21,691 nucleotides of DNA from Gordonia sp. UBA5067. Lineage in GTDB: Bacteria > Actinomycetota > Actinomycetes > Mycobacteriales > Mycobacteriaceae. The notes below the pieces were generated by a model. It was given only the letters and a program-made list of their open reading frames with translations. It was not told the origin of the DNA and made no database searches. Positions 1 to 7,587 of this stretch are shown here, piece by piece. Position 1 is the stretch's first letter, and every line of letters begins with the position of its first letter. Position numbers and translations under genes: made by a program. The DNA is taken from contig NZ_DIAX01000025.1 in assembly GCF_002414845.1 (NCBI RefSeq), forward strand, positions 474-22,164, written 5' to 3'.

Positions 1-18
1 AAACTGCGCCACAGCCCG
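1..18 (-). tRNA. Partial tRNA-Pro, 5' end only, cut by the window edge
   Basis: Read on the minus strand from base 18 to base 1 the sequence is CGGGCTGTGGCGCAGTTT. This fits the start of an actinobacterial proline tRNA: a 7-base acceptor strand CGGGCTG, T8 and G9, the D-stem GCGC, then the beginning of an AGTTTGG-type D-loop. A C at position 1 is typical of bacterial tRNA-Pro. A promoter-like sequence lies just upstream. The anticodon and the 3' half are outside the window, so the isoacceptor cannot be read. Confidence 0.68.
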
Positions 19-39
19 TTGCTCGCTAGAGCGAGACCT

Positions 40-68
40 ACCTTATCGCACGCGCGTCGGCGTGGAAA
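40..68 (-). promoter_or_regulatory. Candidate promoter of the tRNA-Pro gene
   Basis: On the minus strand a -35-like TTTCCA (68-63) is followed after 17 bases by a -10-like TAAGGT (45-40), which fits the actinobacterial TANNNT pattern. Transcription would start near base 33, about 15 bases before the tRNA. The short leader contains the inverted repeat CTCGCT/AGCGAG (22-35). The -35 overlaps the T-run that follows the upstream gene. Confidence 0.45.
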
Positions 69-82
69 AATCGGCTCGGCCG
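66..82 (-). terminator. Weak candidate terminator after the GlsB-type gene
   Basis: Directly after the stop codon the minus strand reads CGGC-CGA-GCCG followed by ATTTTT, a very short 4-bp GC stem with a run of five T. The stem is shorter than in a typical intrinsic terminator, so termination may be partial. Confidence 0.3.
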
Positions 83-83
83 C

Positions 84-365
84 CTACTTGGCCACCGCAC
101 GCTTGCGGTACCAGACATAGCCTGCCGTCACGATGATCGCGCCGACCAGGGACCAGATGAGCCCGATCGGCCGGATCGCGAACCCCTGCCCGGTGATCAG
201 GCTGTGCAGCAGACCGCCGACGAACGAACCGGCGATGCCGGAGAAGAACGCGAGTGACCAATCGATGGTCGTGACCTTCGCCGTCCCGAGGATCAACTGC
301 GCTAATCCGCCGACGATCATGCCGAAAAGAATGACTCCGATGACGATCAGTCCAGCAGCACTCAT
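84..365 (-). CDS. GlsB/YeaQ/YmgE family small membrane protein
   Basis: This 93-residue protein consists almost entirely of three hydrophobic helices (about residues 3-23, 31-53 and 62-84) and ends in a basic tail (YRKRAVAK). Glycine-rich helix motifs such as GMIVGGLA and GIAGSFVGGLL are the hallmark of the transglycosylase-associated/YeaQ family (PF04226), often linked to stress but with no defined biochemistry. The ATG at 365 was chosen because the reading frame further upstream runs into hmuV and is charged and non-membrane-like. The gene lies 26 bases after hmuV in the same direction and may be the last member of the haem operon. No strong Shine-Dalgarno is visible. Confidence 0.85.
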   Translation of the reverse strand: MSAAGLIVIGVILFGMIVGGLAQLILGTAKVTTIDWSLAFFSGIAGSFVGGLLHSLITGQGFAIRPIGLIWSLVGAIIVTAGYVWYRKRAVAK

Positions 366-391
366 GTCCGAAAGTATCGCATACGGCCCAC

Positions 392-1183
392 TCAGTCCGG
401 TGCGCGCCGCGGCAGGATCACATGCTGACCGGCGATGTCGTGCGCGTCCATGGCCAGCCCGTACACCTCGCTGACCCGCTCGGCACTCAGGGTTTCGCGC
501 GGGGCACCGATGGCCACCAGGCGACCGCAACCGTTCTTGTCGGGGGCCAGGACGGCGACGCGGTCGCTGTAGGCGGCGGCGAGATTGAGATCATGGACGA
601 CGACGAGTGCCGCGGCCCCCGCATCGACCTGGCGCCGCACGATCGCCATGACCTGCTCCTGGTAGTGCGGGTCCATCGCCGCGGTCGGCTCGTCGAGCAA
701 CAGGATCGGGGTGTCCTGGGCCAACACCCGGGCCAGCGCGACCCGTCCCCGCTCGCCACCGGACAAGCTCCCGAAGCTGCGCGTGGCGAAACCCGTCACG
801 TCACACGCTGCCATGGCACTGGCGACCGCGGCGTCGTCGGCGTGGCGGTTCGCGGTGCGCGACCAAGCGTGCCGCGCCATCTGAACGACCTCCGCACAGG
901 TGAACGTGAACCCGATGCTGTGCTCCTGAGGGAGCACGGCGCGCCGTCTTGCCTGGTTGATCTTCGACATTCCCGCAATCGGATCGCCAAGGAGTTCAAC
1001 GGTTCCCGCCGACACGGCCAGCGTGCCCGCGATCGCCGAGACCAACGTCGACTTGCCGGCGCCGTTGGGCCCGACCAGGCACAGCAGCTCCCCCGCCGCG
1101 AGGTCCAGCGACACGTCGGCCAGAACCTGACGCCCGCCGCGCGACACGGTGAGACCGCTGACGCGCAACGCGGTCATATCCAT
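392..1183 (-). CDS. hmuV: Haem ABC transporter ATP-binding protein HmuV
   Basis: The 263-residue protein is the cytoplasmic ATPase expected to power haem import through HmuU. All ABC motifs are present: Walker A GPNGAGKST (38-46), Q-loop Q86, signature LSGGE (140-144), Walker B ILLLDE (160-165) and H-loop H197. The HDLNLAA segment and the overall length are typical of the FecE/HmuV/BtuD group. The start codon overlaps the end of hmuU by 10 bases, which points to coupled translation. A siderophore or B12 transporter ATPase would look similar. The haem assignment rests on the neighbouring HmuT, whose putative ligand residues match haem-binding homologues. Confidence 0.88.
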   Translation of the reverse strand: MDMTALRVSGLTVSRGGRQVLADVSLDLAAGELLCLVGPNGAGKSTLVSAIAGTLAVSAGTVELLGDPIAGMSKINQARRRAVLPQEHSIGFTFTCAEVVQMARHAWSRTANRHADDAAVASAMAACDVTGFATRSFGSLSGGERGRVALARVLAQDTPILLLDEPTAAMDPHYQEQVMAIVRRQVDAGAAALVVVHDLNLAAAYSDRVAVLAPDKNGCGRLVAIGAPRETLSAERVSEVYGLAMDAHDIAGQHVILPRRAPD

Positions 1184-2235
1184 CCCCCGCGCTTCATCTC
1201 CCGCCGGAGCAGGAACAAGAACACCGGGCCGCCGACGAGGCTCGTGACCATGCCGATCGGCAGCTCACCGTAGGGCACTACCGTGCGCGACGCCAGATCC
1301 GCGGCCGTCAGCAGGCATGCTCCAGCGACGGCACTCGCCGGAATCAACACGGCGTGACGAGGACCGACGATCAGCCGCATGAAATGCGGGACGACCAGGC
1401 CCACGAACAAGATGATGCCGCAGAAGCTGACCGCCGCCGCCGTCAACAGGGCGACGATGACCACCGAAACGCGCCGCAGCCCCTCGACGTCGACCCCCAG
1501 ATGACCGGCGGTGTACTCGCCCAGTGCCAGCAGATCGATTCGCCGGGCCAGCAGCATCGACGCGACCAGCCCGATCAGCACGAGCGCGGCGACCAGCAGC
1601 ACCTGGTCCATCGTCGCGCGATTTAGGCTGCCCATCTGCCAGAACACGATCTGGTCCCGGGCGGCGGGCGTGGCGCGATAGGTGAAAAAGGCGATCAGTC
1701 CGCCGGCGAACGCATTGACGGCGATACCGGTGAGGATCAGGCTGACCACTTGGGTGCGTCCCGCCGAACGAGAGGCCAGGTAGACGAACAGCGTGGTCAG
1801 CAGCCCCGCTGCGAATGCTCCCGCGGCGACGAAATAGCCCGCCGCCCCCAACCCGCCGACGGCGATGACTCCCGCCGCACCCGCCGCAGCACCCGACGAG
1901 ACGCCGATGACACCTGGCTCGGCGAGCGGATTGGCGAATATCCCCTGGAGGACCGCGCCGGCGCAGCCCAGCGCCGCGCCGACAGCCAACGCCAGGTAGA
2001 CGCGCGGGATCCGCACCTGCCAGAGCGTGTCCTCGCCGACCTGGTCCGGTAACGGACCGAGCGGAATGCTGATGTGGTGTAGCAGCGAGCCGACGACCTG
2101 GCTCACCGGCACCGGGTTCTGACCCGTCGCCATCGCGTACAGTGCGACGACGACGGTGACGCCCACAGCCACCGTGAGCGCGACACCCGCCCGCACCCGC
2201 CGGATCTCCCCTGCCCGCGAATCCGTGTGCACCAC
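1174..2235 (-). CDS. hmuU: Haem ABC transporter permease HmuU
   Basis: This 353-residue FecCD-family permease has about ten membrane helices. It carries the family blocks WQVRIPRVYLALAVGAALG (72-90), LQGIFANPLAEPGVIGVSSG (96-115), LILTGIAVNAF, FVGLVVPHFMR (277-287) and the C-terminal GGPVFLFLLRR. It would form the transmembrane channel for haem delivered by HmuT. I chose the GTG at 2235 rather than the longer frame to 2280. It lies one base after the hmuT stop codon and has a GGAG Shine-Dalgarno at 2241-2244, whereas the longer version adds an odd Trp/Pro-rich stretch inside hmuT. A second GTG follows directly at 2232. Tight packing with hmuT and hmuV indicates one operon. Confidence 0.88.
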   Translation of the reverse strand: MVHTDSRAGEIRRVRAGVALTVAVGVTVVVALYAMATGQNPVPVSQVVGSLLHHISIPLGPLPDQVGEDTLWQVRIPRVYLALAVGAALGCAGAVLQGIFANPLAEPGVIGVSSGAAAGAAGVIAVGGLGAAGYFVAAGAFAAGLLTTLFVYLASRSAGRTQVVSLILTGIAVNAFAGGLIAFFTYRATPAARDQIVFWQMGSLNRATMDQVLLVAALVLIGLVASMLLARRIDLLALGEYTAGHLGVDVEGLRRVSVVIVALLTAAAVSFCGIILFVGLVVPHFMRLIVGPRHAVLIPASAVAGACLLTAADLASRTVVPYGELPIGMVTSLVGGPVFLFLLRREMKRGGWI

Positions 2236-2236
2236 A

Positions 2237-3265
2237 TCAGCTCCGGTAGAGGGCTTTGGCCAGGGCCAGGGCCACCGCACCGGTGCGGGGCCCGAACGTC
2301 AGGAGCTGACCGTCGGCCATATCGATCACGCTACGAGTCCGGCCGGCCGGCGTCTGCGCGACGCCGGGAACCCGCAGCAACCCGTCGATCCCCCCAACCG
2401 AAGCCAGCCCGTCGGTCATCATGAGGAGCACGTCCGGGGCCGCTTTGATCAATCCCTCAGCGGTCAGGGACGTGTAGGGCTCCCGCAACCCGGCTGCGGT
2501 ACCCGCGTCGATCCCACCGAGGAACTCGATCAGTTCCGATGCCCCCGATCCGGGACCACCCAGGATCATCAAGCCGGTGCCGCGGGCGTACAGGAACGCC
2601 ACCTTCGGCTTGGTTTTCAGGTTCGGAATGAGACTCCTCGCCTCCGCGATCTGCGCCTCGGTTCGCCGGACCAGTTCTGCACCGGCGCGCACCACCCCCA
2701 GCGCGGCGGCCGTCGCCCGCAGCTGAGCGGCCGTATTGTCGAGGTTTCGCGCCGGATCGCCCAGCACCACCGGTATCCGCGCCGCACGCAGCCGAACCGC
2801 CAGCGCCGAGACCGACGGGAGCGATGCATCGGCGAGCACAATTGTCGGCCGAAGGGCGAGCAGTGCCTCCAGATTGGCGTTGGTGCCATCGGGGGTCAGG
2901 ACCGGAATGTGTTGTGCCGCCGGAAACTTCGTCGCAATATCGCGGCCCACGAGGTTGCGGCCCAGACCAAGCGCGAACACGGTCGTCCCATAGGTTCCGA
3001 AACGGTCGAGCGCGACGATCCGATTGACATCGGACACGGTGACGCTCGGGCCATCGAGCGAGGCAACAGTCGTCGGCAGCTGCGGCACCGGATTCACGGC
3101 GACGGGCACCGGATCAGCGGGGATGGCGGCGGTTCGGGGGCCGGTAGGCACCACAGTCTCAGCGGGAGTCGATCCGCCGACGTCGAGGGGGGCCGTCGAG
3201 CAGCCGCCCACCAGCATCAGGCCCGAGGCGAGCAGTGCGACGGCGGCGCGGCGTACCGACCTCAC
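2237..3265 (-). CDS. hmuT: Haem-binding lipoprotein HmuT (ABC substrate-binding protein)
   Basis: The 342-residue protein has an N-terminal lipoprotein signal (basic start, hydrophobic stretch, VGGC with the lipidated Cys at 22), an Ala/Pro-rich linker to about residue 66, and a TroA-like periplasmic-binding fold. Counted from the GTG at 3265, H119, Y226 with R228 two residues later (YAR), Y264 and M283/M284 reproduce the spacing I recall for haem-contacting residues of corynebacterial HmuT (His136, Tyr235, Arg237, Tyr272, Met292). This supports haem rather than siderophore as ligand. The longer open frame to 3373 is rejected because its extra 36 residues are Arg-rich and overlap the upstream gene. 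No strong Shine-Dalgarno is seen. The gene is followed immediately by hmuU and hmuV. Confidence 0.85.
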   Translation of the reverse strand: MRSVRRAAVALLASGLMLVGGCSTAPLDVGGSTPAETVVPTGPRTAAIPADPVPVAVNPVPQLPTTVASLDGPSVTVSDVNRIVALDRFGTYGTTVFALGLGRNLVGRDIATKFPAAQHIPVLTPDGTNANLEALLALRPTIVLADASLPSVSALAVRLRAARIPVVLGDPARNLDNTAAQLRATAAALGVVRAGAELVRRTEAQIAEARSLIPNLKTKPKVAFLYARGTGLMILGGPGSGASELIEFLGGIDAGTAAGLREPYTSLTAEGLIKAAPDVLLMMTDGLASVGGIDGLLRVPGVAQTPAGRTRSVIDMADGQLLTFGPRTGAVALALAKALYRS

Positions 3266-3299
3266 TGAGGGACGACCGTGGCGATCCGGCGGGGGGCGA

Positions 3300-3758
3300 T
3301 CAGGAGTGCGACTTCGTCGCGGCCATGCCGACCAGAGCCTGCGCCGACTCCGGCGACAGCTTCCACGTGCCATTCACCCGGTTGAACGTATAGGGCACGG
3401 TGACGGGCGCGGGCGCATGCGGACTGGCCACCGACACCTGGGCGACTGCCGTGTCCGCCCCCTCCGCGGCAACCGACTGCACCGTGAACTTGTCCGGCGT
3501 GTATCCGCCGCGCGCGGCCGCCAGCGCGAACGCGTGCAGCTTGGCCCCCCACGACCCGTCTGGCGAATCCACCAGCGCGGCCGCCGCCGCCGGCGTGGTG
3601 TCCGGACTGATGAGGGTGCGCAGAATCTCCTGCGCCTGGACCACCGAAGGCGTCGAGCCCGTCGATGTCGAGGCTTCCTCGGAGTTGGTACAGCCGACCA
3701 CGCCGAACAGTGCGACGGCAGCCAGGGCACTCACCGCACCGGCAATGCGAAGAATCAT
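3300..3758 (-). CDS. Small secreted lipoprotein, Mtb12-like C-terminal domain
   Basis: The 152-residue protein starts at an ATG with a good Shine-Dalgarno (GAGAGGAAG about 6 bases upstream). It has a lipoprotein signal peptide with GVVGC (Cys 23) and a Ser/Thr-rich spacer. The rest is a small alpha/beta domain ending in VPYTFNRVNGTWKLSPESA (121-139). That pattern of beta-strands closing with W-x-L-S-x-x-S-A resembles the low-molecular-weight antigen MTB12-like domain of Mycobacteriales, which has no known enzyme activity. It is the first gene after the der gap and lies 34 bases upstream of hmuT, so it is probably co-transcribed with the haem genes and may act outside the membrane with HmuT. 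That role is inferred only from position. Confidence 0.72.
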   Translation of the reverse strand: MILRIAGAVSALAAVALFGVVGCTNSEEASTSTGSTPSVVQAQEILRTLISPDTTPAAAAALVDSPDGSWGAKLHAFALAAARGGYTPDKFTVQSVAAEGADTAVAQVSVASPHAPAPVTVPYTFNRVNGTWKLSPESAQALVGMAATKSHS

Positions 3759-3779
3759 GACGGCTTCCTCTCGTCTCGC

Positions 3780-3811
3780 GGATGTCGTGCGACTCCGGAA
3801 TAAGGACATCC
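3780..3811. repeat. 7-bp inverted repeat GGATGTC/GACATCC in the der-lipoprotein gap
   Basis: GGATGTC (3780-3786) and GACATCC (3805-3811) are exact inverted copies separated by 18 bases. In an RNA from the minus strand they could form a stem between der and the lipoprotein gene. There is no T-run after it, so it is not a classical terminator. It may be a leader hairpin or part of an operator. Confidence 0.4.
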
Positions 3812-3814
3812 TAA
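3796..3814 (-). promoter_or_regulatory. Candidate promoter/operator before the lipoprotein-hmuTUV operon (weak IdeR/DtxR-like)
   Basis: On the minus strand TAGGAT (3813-3808) is a plausible -10 element. It is overlapped by an imperfect palindrome TTAGGATGTCCTTA (3814-3801). The arrangement AGG-N4-CCT resembles the core of the DtxR/IdeR iron box, but I count only about 10 matches out of 19 to the consensus. Haem uptake operons in related bacteria are often repressed by iron through DtxR/IdeR, which makes the position suggestive. No convincing -35 is visible. Confidence 0.27.
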
Positions 3815-3825
3815 CAATCAAGTTC

Positions 3826-5265
3826 TCAGCGTTTGCGGCGCTGCTCGCGCTTGTCGCGCACCCGCACGTTGATGCGCACCGGCGAACCGTGGAAGCCGAA
3901 CTCCTCACGCAGGCGACGCTCCAGGAACCGACGATATCCGGCTTCGAGAAAGCCCGTGGTGAACAGCACGAACGTCGGCGGCCGAGTCGCCGCCTGGGTG
4001 GCGAACATGATCCGGGGCTGGCGCCCACCGCGCACCGGGGGCGGGTTGGCCGCGACGATGTCCTTGATCCAATTATTGAGCTGCCCGGTACCGATCCGCT
4101 TGTCCCACGACGCCAGGGCCTCGTCCAGCGCGGGCACCAGCTTGCCCACCGCCCGCCCGGTCATCGCCGAGATGTTGACCCGCGACGCCCACGGCACCCG
4201 GCTCAACTCGCGGTCGATCTCGCGGTCGAGGGTGAGACGCCGCTCCTCGTCGACGAGATCCCATTTGTTGAATACGATGACCAGCGCGCGTCCCGTCTCG
4301 ACGATCAGCCCGAGTACCCGCAAGTCCTGCTCGGTGAGCGGCTCCGAGGCGTCGATCAGCAGGATCGCGACCTCGGCGGCCTCCAATGCCGACCGGGTCC
4401 GCAGCGAGGCGTAGTACTCGTGACCGGATGCGGTGCGCACCTTGCGGCGCAGCCCGGCCGTGTCGACGAACAGCCACGTCTGACCGTCGAGCTCGATGAG
4501 CTCGTCGACCGGATCGACTGTCGTGCCGGCCACATTGTCGACGACCGAACGCTCGTGGCCCGCAAGTTTGTTGAGCAGAGAACTCTTGCCGACGTTCGGT
4601 TTGCCGACCAGCGCCACTCGGCGCGGTCCCCCCGATGGCGCGGCGACCCCGGTTCGCTCGGGCAGCACTTTGAGCACCTCGTCGAGGAGGTCACCGGCGC
4701 CGCGCCCGTGTGCGGCCGACACCGGGTGCGGCTCGCCCAGGCCCAGTGACCACAGGGCGGCCGCATCGGCTTCGGCTCGTTCACTGTCGACTTTGTTGGC
4801 GGCCAACAGCACCGGCACCTTTGCGCGCCGCAGGACCCGCGCGACCGCTTCGTCGGTCGCCGTCGGACCCACCGTGGCGTCGACGACCAGCACGATCGCG
4901 TCGACCGCCGCCATCGCCCGCTCGGCCTGATCGGCGACCGCCTGCTGGAGCCCCCTCGCATCGGGCTCCCAGCCGCCGGTATCGACCACCAGAAACGACC
5001 GGCCCGACCAGCTCGCCGAATAGGAGACCCGGTCGCGCGTCACTCCCGGCAGGTCTTCCACCACGGCCTCGCGCCGACCGAGGAATCGGTTCACCAAGGT
5101 CGACTTGCCAACGTTGGGGCGGCCGACGATCGCCACCGACGGCAGTGCTGCCGCCACGTCGGCGGCCGCGTCGCCGCCGGCCGCGTCGACGATCTCCCAG
5201 TCGGCTTCGTCGGCCCACACGCCGTCACCCGGAAGTGCTTCCACCCCGAGAATCTCGTCGCTCAC
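3826..5265 (-). CDS. der: Ribosome biogenesis GTPase Der (EngA)
   Basis: The 479-residue protein has the diagnostic tandem pair of GTPase domains. The first has GRPNVGKS (48-55), DTGG (95-98) and NKVD (157-160). The second has GKPNVGKS (221-228), DTAG (268-271) and NKWD (333-336). A KH-like C-terminal domain follows (about 385-470), with a basic tail [10 protein letters not shown]. Der assists assembly of the 50S subunit. An acidic extension of about 41 residues precedes the first G domain. The GTG start at 5265 overlaps the cmk stop in a GTGA (5262-5265), a strong reason for this start and a sign of translational coupling. Der is the last gene of the chain that starts at parA. Confidence 0.97.
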   Translation of the reverse strand: MSDEILGVEALPGDGVWADEADWEIVDAAGGDAAADVAAALPSVAIVGRPNVGKSTLVNRFLGRREAVVEDLPGVTRDRVSYSASWSGRSFLVVDTGGWEPDARGLQQAVADQAERAMAAVDAIVLVVDATVGPTATDEAVARVLRRAKVPVLLAANKVDSERAEADAAALWSLGLGEPHPVSAAHGRGAGDLLDEVLKVLPERTGVAAPSGGPRRVALVGKPNVGKSSLLNKLAGHERSVVDNVAGTTVDPVDELIELDGQTWLFVDTAGLRRKVRTASGHEYYASLRTRSALEAAEVAILLIDASEPLTEQDLRVLGLIVETGRALVIVFNKWDLVDEERRLTLDREIDRELSRVPWASRVNISAMTGRAVGKLVPALDEALASWDKRIGTGQLNNWIKDIVAANPPPVRGGRQPRIMFATQAATRPPTFVLFTTGFLEAGYRRFLERRLREEFGFHGSPVRINVRVRDKREQRRKR

Positions 5266-5948
5266 CGTCGCACTCCGATCCGTTGGTCCACTAACTCGAT
5301 CAAACCTGTGAGAACCTGCTCCACCGTGAGGTCGCTGGTATCGAACTCGACCGCGTCCTCGGCGCGGCGCAGCGGGGACGCCGCCCGAGTCGAATCCAGG
5401 TGATCGCGCCGGTTCACGCTCGCCAACACCTGCGCGAGGTCGCTGTCGCGTCCAGCAGCACGATTCTGCCGGTGACGGCGCCGCGCGCGCTCGTCCGGCG
5501 TGGCGGTCAGAAAGACTTTGAGCTCCGCATCGGGGAAGACGACGGTGCCGATGTCCCGGCCCTCGACAACGACGAAGCGCCCCCCTGCGACGCGGCGCTG
5601 CAGATCGACCATCCGCGCGCGGACCCGCGGGTTCGCCGCCACCGCCGACACGGCGTCGGTGACGTCGTCGGCACGGATCGCCGTGGAGACGTCCTCGCCG
5701 TCGAGCGCGACCACGGTGCCGTCGGGCCCGTCCCGAAGGTCGATCGACAGCGTGTCGACGAGATCGGCGACGGCCGACCCGTCATCGACAGGTATGCCGC
5801 TGCGCAACACCGCCAGGCTCGCTGCCCGGTACATGGCACCGGTGTCGAGGTATTGGGCGCCCACCCGGTCCGCCAGCATTCGCGACACCGAGGACTTGCC
5901 GGTGCCCGCCGGGCCGTCGATCGCGACGACGGTCGCCGGCGCGATCAC
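5262..5948 (-). CDS. cmk: Cytidylate kinase
   Basis: Cmk phosphorylates CMP and dCMP to the diphosphates in pyrimidine metabolism. The 228-residue sequence has the P-loop GPAGTGKSS (12-20), the substrate motif LDTGAMYR (34-41), [14 protein letters not shown] (128-141), the lid arginines around RARRRHRQ (154-161) and the [14 protein letters not shown] block (180-193) typical of bacterial Cmk. Length is normal for the family. The GTG start forms a GTGA overlap (5945-5948) with the stop of the rluB-type gene, and the end overlaps the der start in the same way. Cmk and the pyrG product further upstream both serve CTP supply. Confidence 0.96.
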   Translation of the reverse strand: MIAPATVVAIDGPAGTGKSSVSRMLADRVGAQYLDTGAMYRAASLAVLRSGIPVDDGSAVADLVDTLSIDLRDGPDGTVVALDGEDVSTAIRADDVTDAVSAVAANPRVRARMVDLQRRVAGGRFVVVEGRDIGTVVFPDAELKVFLTATPDERARRRHRQNRAAGRDSDLAQVLASVNRRDHLDSTRAASPLRRAEDAVEFDTSDLTVEQVLTGLIELVDQRIGVRR

Positions 5949-6880
5949 AACCCCACCGCCTTGTACAACGCGCCGATCTCGTCGCGGCCCAGCGCCCGAA
6001 TCGAGCCCGGCCGCTGGTCACCGAGATGGATCGGCCCGACGTCGGTCCGGACGAGCCGCGTTACCGAGTGCCCGAGATGGTCCATCAGACGGCGAACGAT
6101 GCGATTGCGGCCCTCGTGCAATGTGATCCGCACCAGCGACGAACCATCCCACACCTGCAGCGGTACGAACTCGTCGACGTGAACGAGGCCGTCGTCGAGT
6201 TCGATTCCCTCGCGCACGTGGCGCGACAGCGAGCGCGGCACCTCGCCGCGCACGGTCGCCAGGTAGGTCTTGGGCACCTCGAACGAGGGATGCATCAGCC
6301 GGTGGGCGAGATCGCCGTCGTTGGTGAGCAACAACAGCCCTTCGGTCTCGGCATCGAGGCGGCCGACGTGGAACAGTCGCTGCCCGGCCATGACCCGCTC
6401 GGCCACGAGGTCGCCGATACAGGGACGGCCCTGATCATCGGCCATCGTCGAGTGGTACCCGGCCGGCTTGTTGAGCGCCAGATAAGTCATGTCCTCGTCG
6501 ATGAGGACTCGCACGCCGTCGACCCGGACGATGACCTGCCGGGGATCCACACGCATCCCCTGCTCGGTGACGACGACGCCGTCGACGCTCACCCGACCGG
6601 CCGCGATCAACTCTTCGGCTCCGCGACGCGACGCGACCCCAGCAGCGGCAAGGACCTTCTGCAACCGGGTGCCGGACGGATTGTACGGGTCCTCGGGCGC
6701 TCCGGCGGAGCCGACGAACTCACCCTCGGCACGATCCTCGGGCGGGCGGTGCTGACGCTTGGCGGGCTTGGCGTTGTTCAACCGAACCTTGCCCGACGCG
6801 GCATTGACCCGCGAGCTCGTGCGCGGTTTGCCGCCTGATCGTCGGGGTCCCGGTGTGCCGTCGCGGCTAGCGGATGCCAT
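5945..6880 (-). CDS. rluB: RluB/RsuA-family 23S rRNA pseudouridine synthase
   Basis: The protein has 311 residues. A basic, low-complexity N-terminal extension (1-70) precedes an S4 RNA-binding domain (about 71-118, [22 protein letters not shown]). The catalytic domain follows, with LNKPAGY (136-142), the active-site motif [17 protein letters not shown] (173-189, catalytic Asp176) and [11 protein letters not shown] (255-265). It would isomerise a uridine in 23S rRNA. RluB is the likely subgroup because the gene sits next to scpAB, but RsuA/RluE/RluF members share these motifs. The ATG at 6880 lies 5 bases after scpB with a GAGG-type Shine-Dalgarno inside the scpB end. The stop overlaps the cmk start. 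Confidence 0.9.
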   Translation of the reverse strand: MASASRDGTPGPRRSGGKPRTSSRVNAASGKVRLNNAKPAKRQHRPPEDRAEGEFVGSAGAPEDPYNPSGTRLQKVLAAAGVASRRGAEELIAAGRVSVDGVVVTEQGMRVDPRQVIVRVDGVRVLIDEDMTYLALNKPAGYHSTMADDQGRPCIGDLVAERVMAGQRLFHVGRLDAETEGLLLLTNDGDLAHRLMHPSFEVPKTYLATVRGEVPRSLSRHVREGIELDDGLVHVDEFVPLQVWDGSSLVRITLHEGRNRIVRRLMDHLGHSVTRLVRTDVGPIHLGDQRPGSIRALGRDEIGALYKAVGL

Positions 6881-6885
6881 TGTCC

Positions 6886-7587
6886 TCAGTCCTGATCGTG
6901 GTCGTCTGGCGCCGCTTCCGGCGCTGTGGTGGGTTCTTCCGATTGTGCCTGGCCAGCGCCGAGTTTGGCGAATCGCGGATCCGACGTCAGCTCCTCGGTG
7001 AGGTCCTCGATCAGGTCGACATCGGGTAACAGTGGTCCCAGATCCGGCAGCTCCGACAGTGACGCGAGCCCGAGTCGCTCGAGGAATAGTTCGGTGGTCC
7101 CGTAGGTCGTGGCCGAGGTCTGCGGATCGGTGCCGGCCTCGTAGATGAGTCCGCGCGCGACGAGCGTGCGGATCACGCCGTCAACATTGACGCCGCGGAT
7201 CGCCGAAACGCGCGCCCGGCTCACTGGCTGCCGATAGCCGATGACGGCCAGCGTCTCCAAGGCTGCGCGGGTCAGCTTCGAACGCGCGCCATCGAGTAGT
7301 AGTCGCTCCACGTAGGGCGCGAATTCGGCGCGGGTGTAAAACCGCCACCCGTCGGCGGTGTACCGCAGGTCGATGCCGCTGCCCGCCATGGTCAGGTCGT
7401 TCGACATCCGGGTCAGCATCTCTTTGACGCGCAGGCGGTCCTGGTCGGTGGCGGTCGCGAGTTCCTCCACCGATACCGGGGTGTCCACGACGAGCAACAC
7501 CGCTTCGAGTGCCGATCGCAGCCCCGCATCGTCGAGAATGATCGCGTCTTCCGCGTCCAGGGTCGTCTGCGTCGAGTCGTCGCTCAT
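6886..7587 (-). CDS. scpB: Segregation and condensation protein B (ScpB)
   Basis: ScpB is the winged-helix kite subunit that, as a dimer with ScpA, joins the Smc heads in the bacterial condensin. This 233-residue copy has two winged-helix domains (about 22-98 and 103-175), with SKLTRAALETLAVIGYRQPVSRARVSAIRGV (103-133) and TYGTTELFLERLGL (161-174) as recognisable family blocks. The C-terminus is acidic and probably disordered. The ATG at 7587 was chosen because it forms an ATGA overlap with the scpA stop (7584-7587). The longer frame to 7755 only adds an Arg-rich stretch inside scpA. Confidence 0.95.
   Translation of the reverse strand: MSDDSTQTTLDAEDAIILDDAGLRSALEAVLLVVDTPVSVEELATATDQDRLRVKEMLTRMSNDLTMAGSGIDLRYTADGWRFYTRAEFAPYVERLLLDGARSKLTRAALETLAVIGYRQPVSRARVSAIRGVNVDGVIRTLVARGLIYEAGTDPQTSATTYGTTELFLERLGLASLSELPDLGPLLPDVDLIEDLTEELTSDPRFAKLGAGQAQSEEPTTAPEAAPDDHDQD

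Noticed and set aside
22..35. Inverted repeat CTCGCT-AG-AGCGAG considered as a terminator
   Set aside because: There is no T-run on either strand, and it lies between a promoter-like element and the tRNA start, so a leader element is more likely.
2156..3268. A 370-codon plus-strand open frame opposite hmuT
   Set aside because: The HmuT frame has a lipoprotein signal and ligand-site pattern; the opposite frame is Arg/Gln/Gly-rich low complexity.
1..3825. Haem cluster next to a tRNA considered as an integrated genomic island
   Set aside because: Integration usually uses the 3' end of a tRNA, but here the 5' end faces the cluster. No integrase, direct repeat or clear base-composition shift is visible.
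3400..4749. A 449-codon plus-strand open frame opposite der and the lipoprotein gene
   Set aside because: Der on the other strand has every GTPase motif, and the plus-strand product has no recognisable domain or ribosome site.
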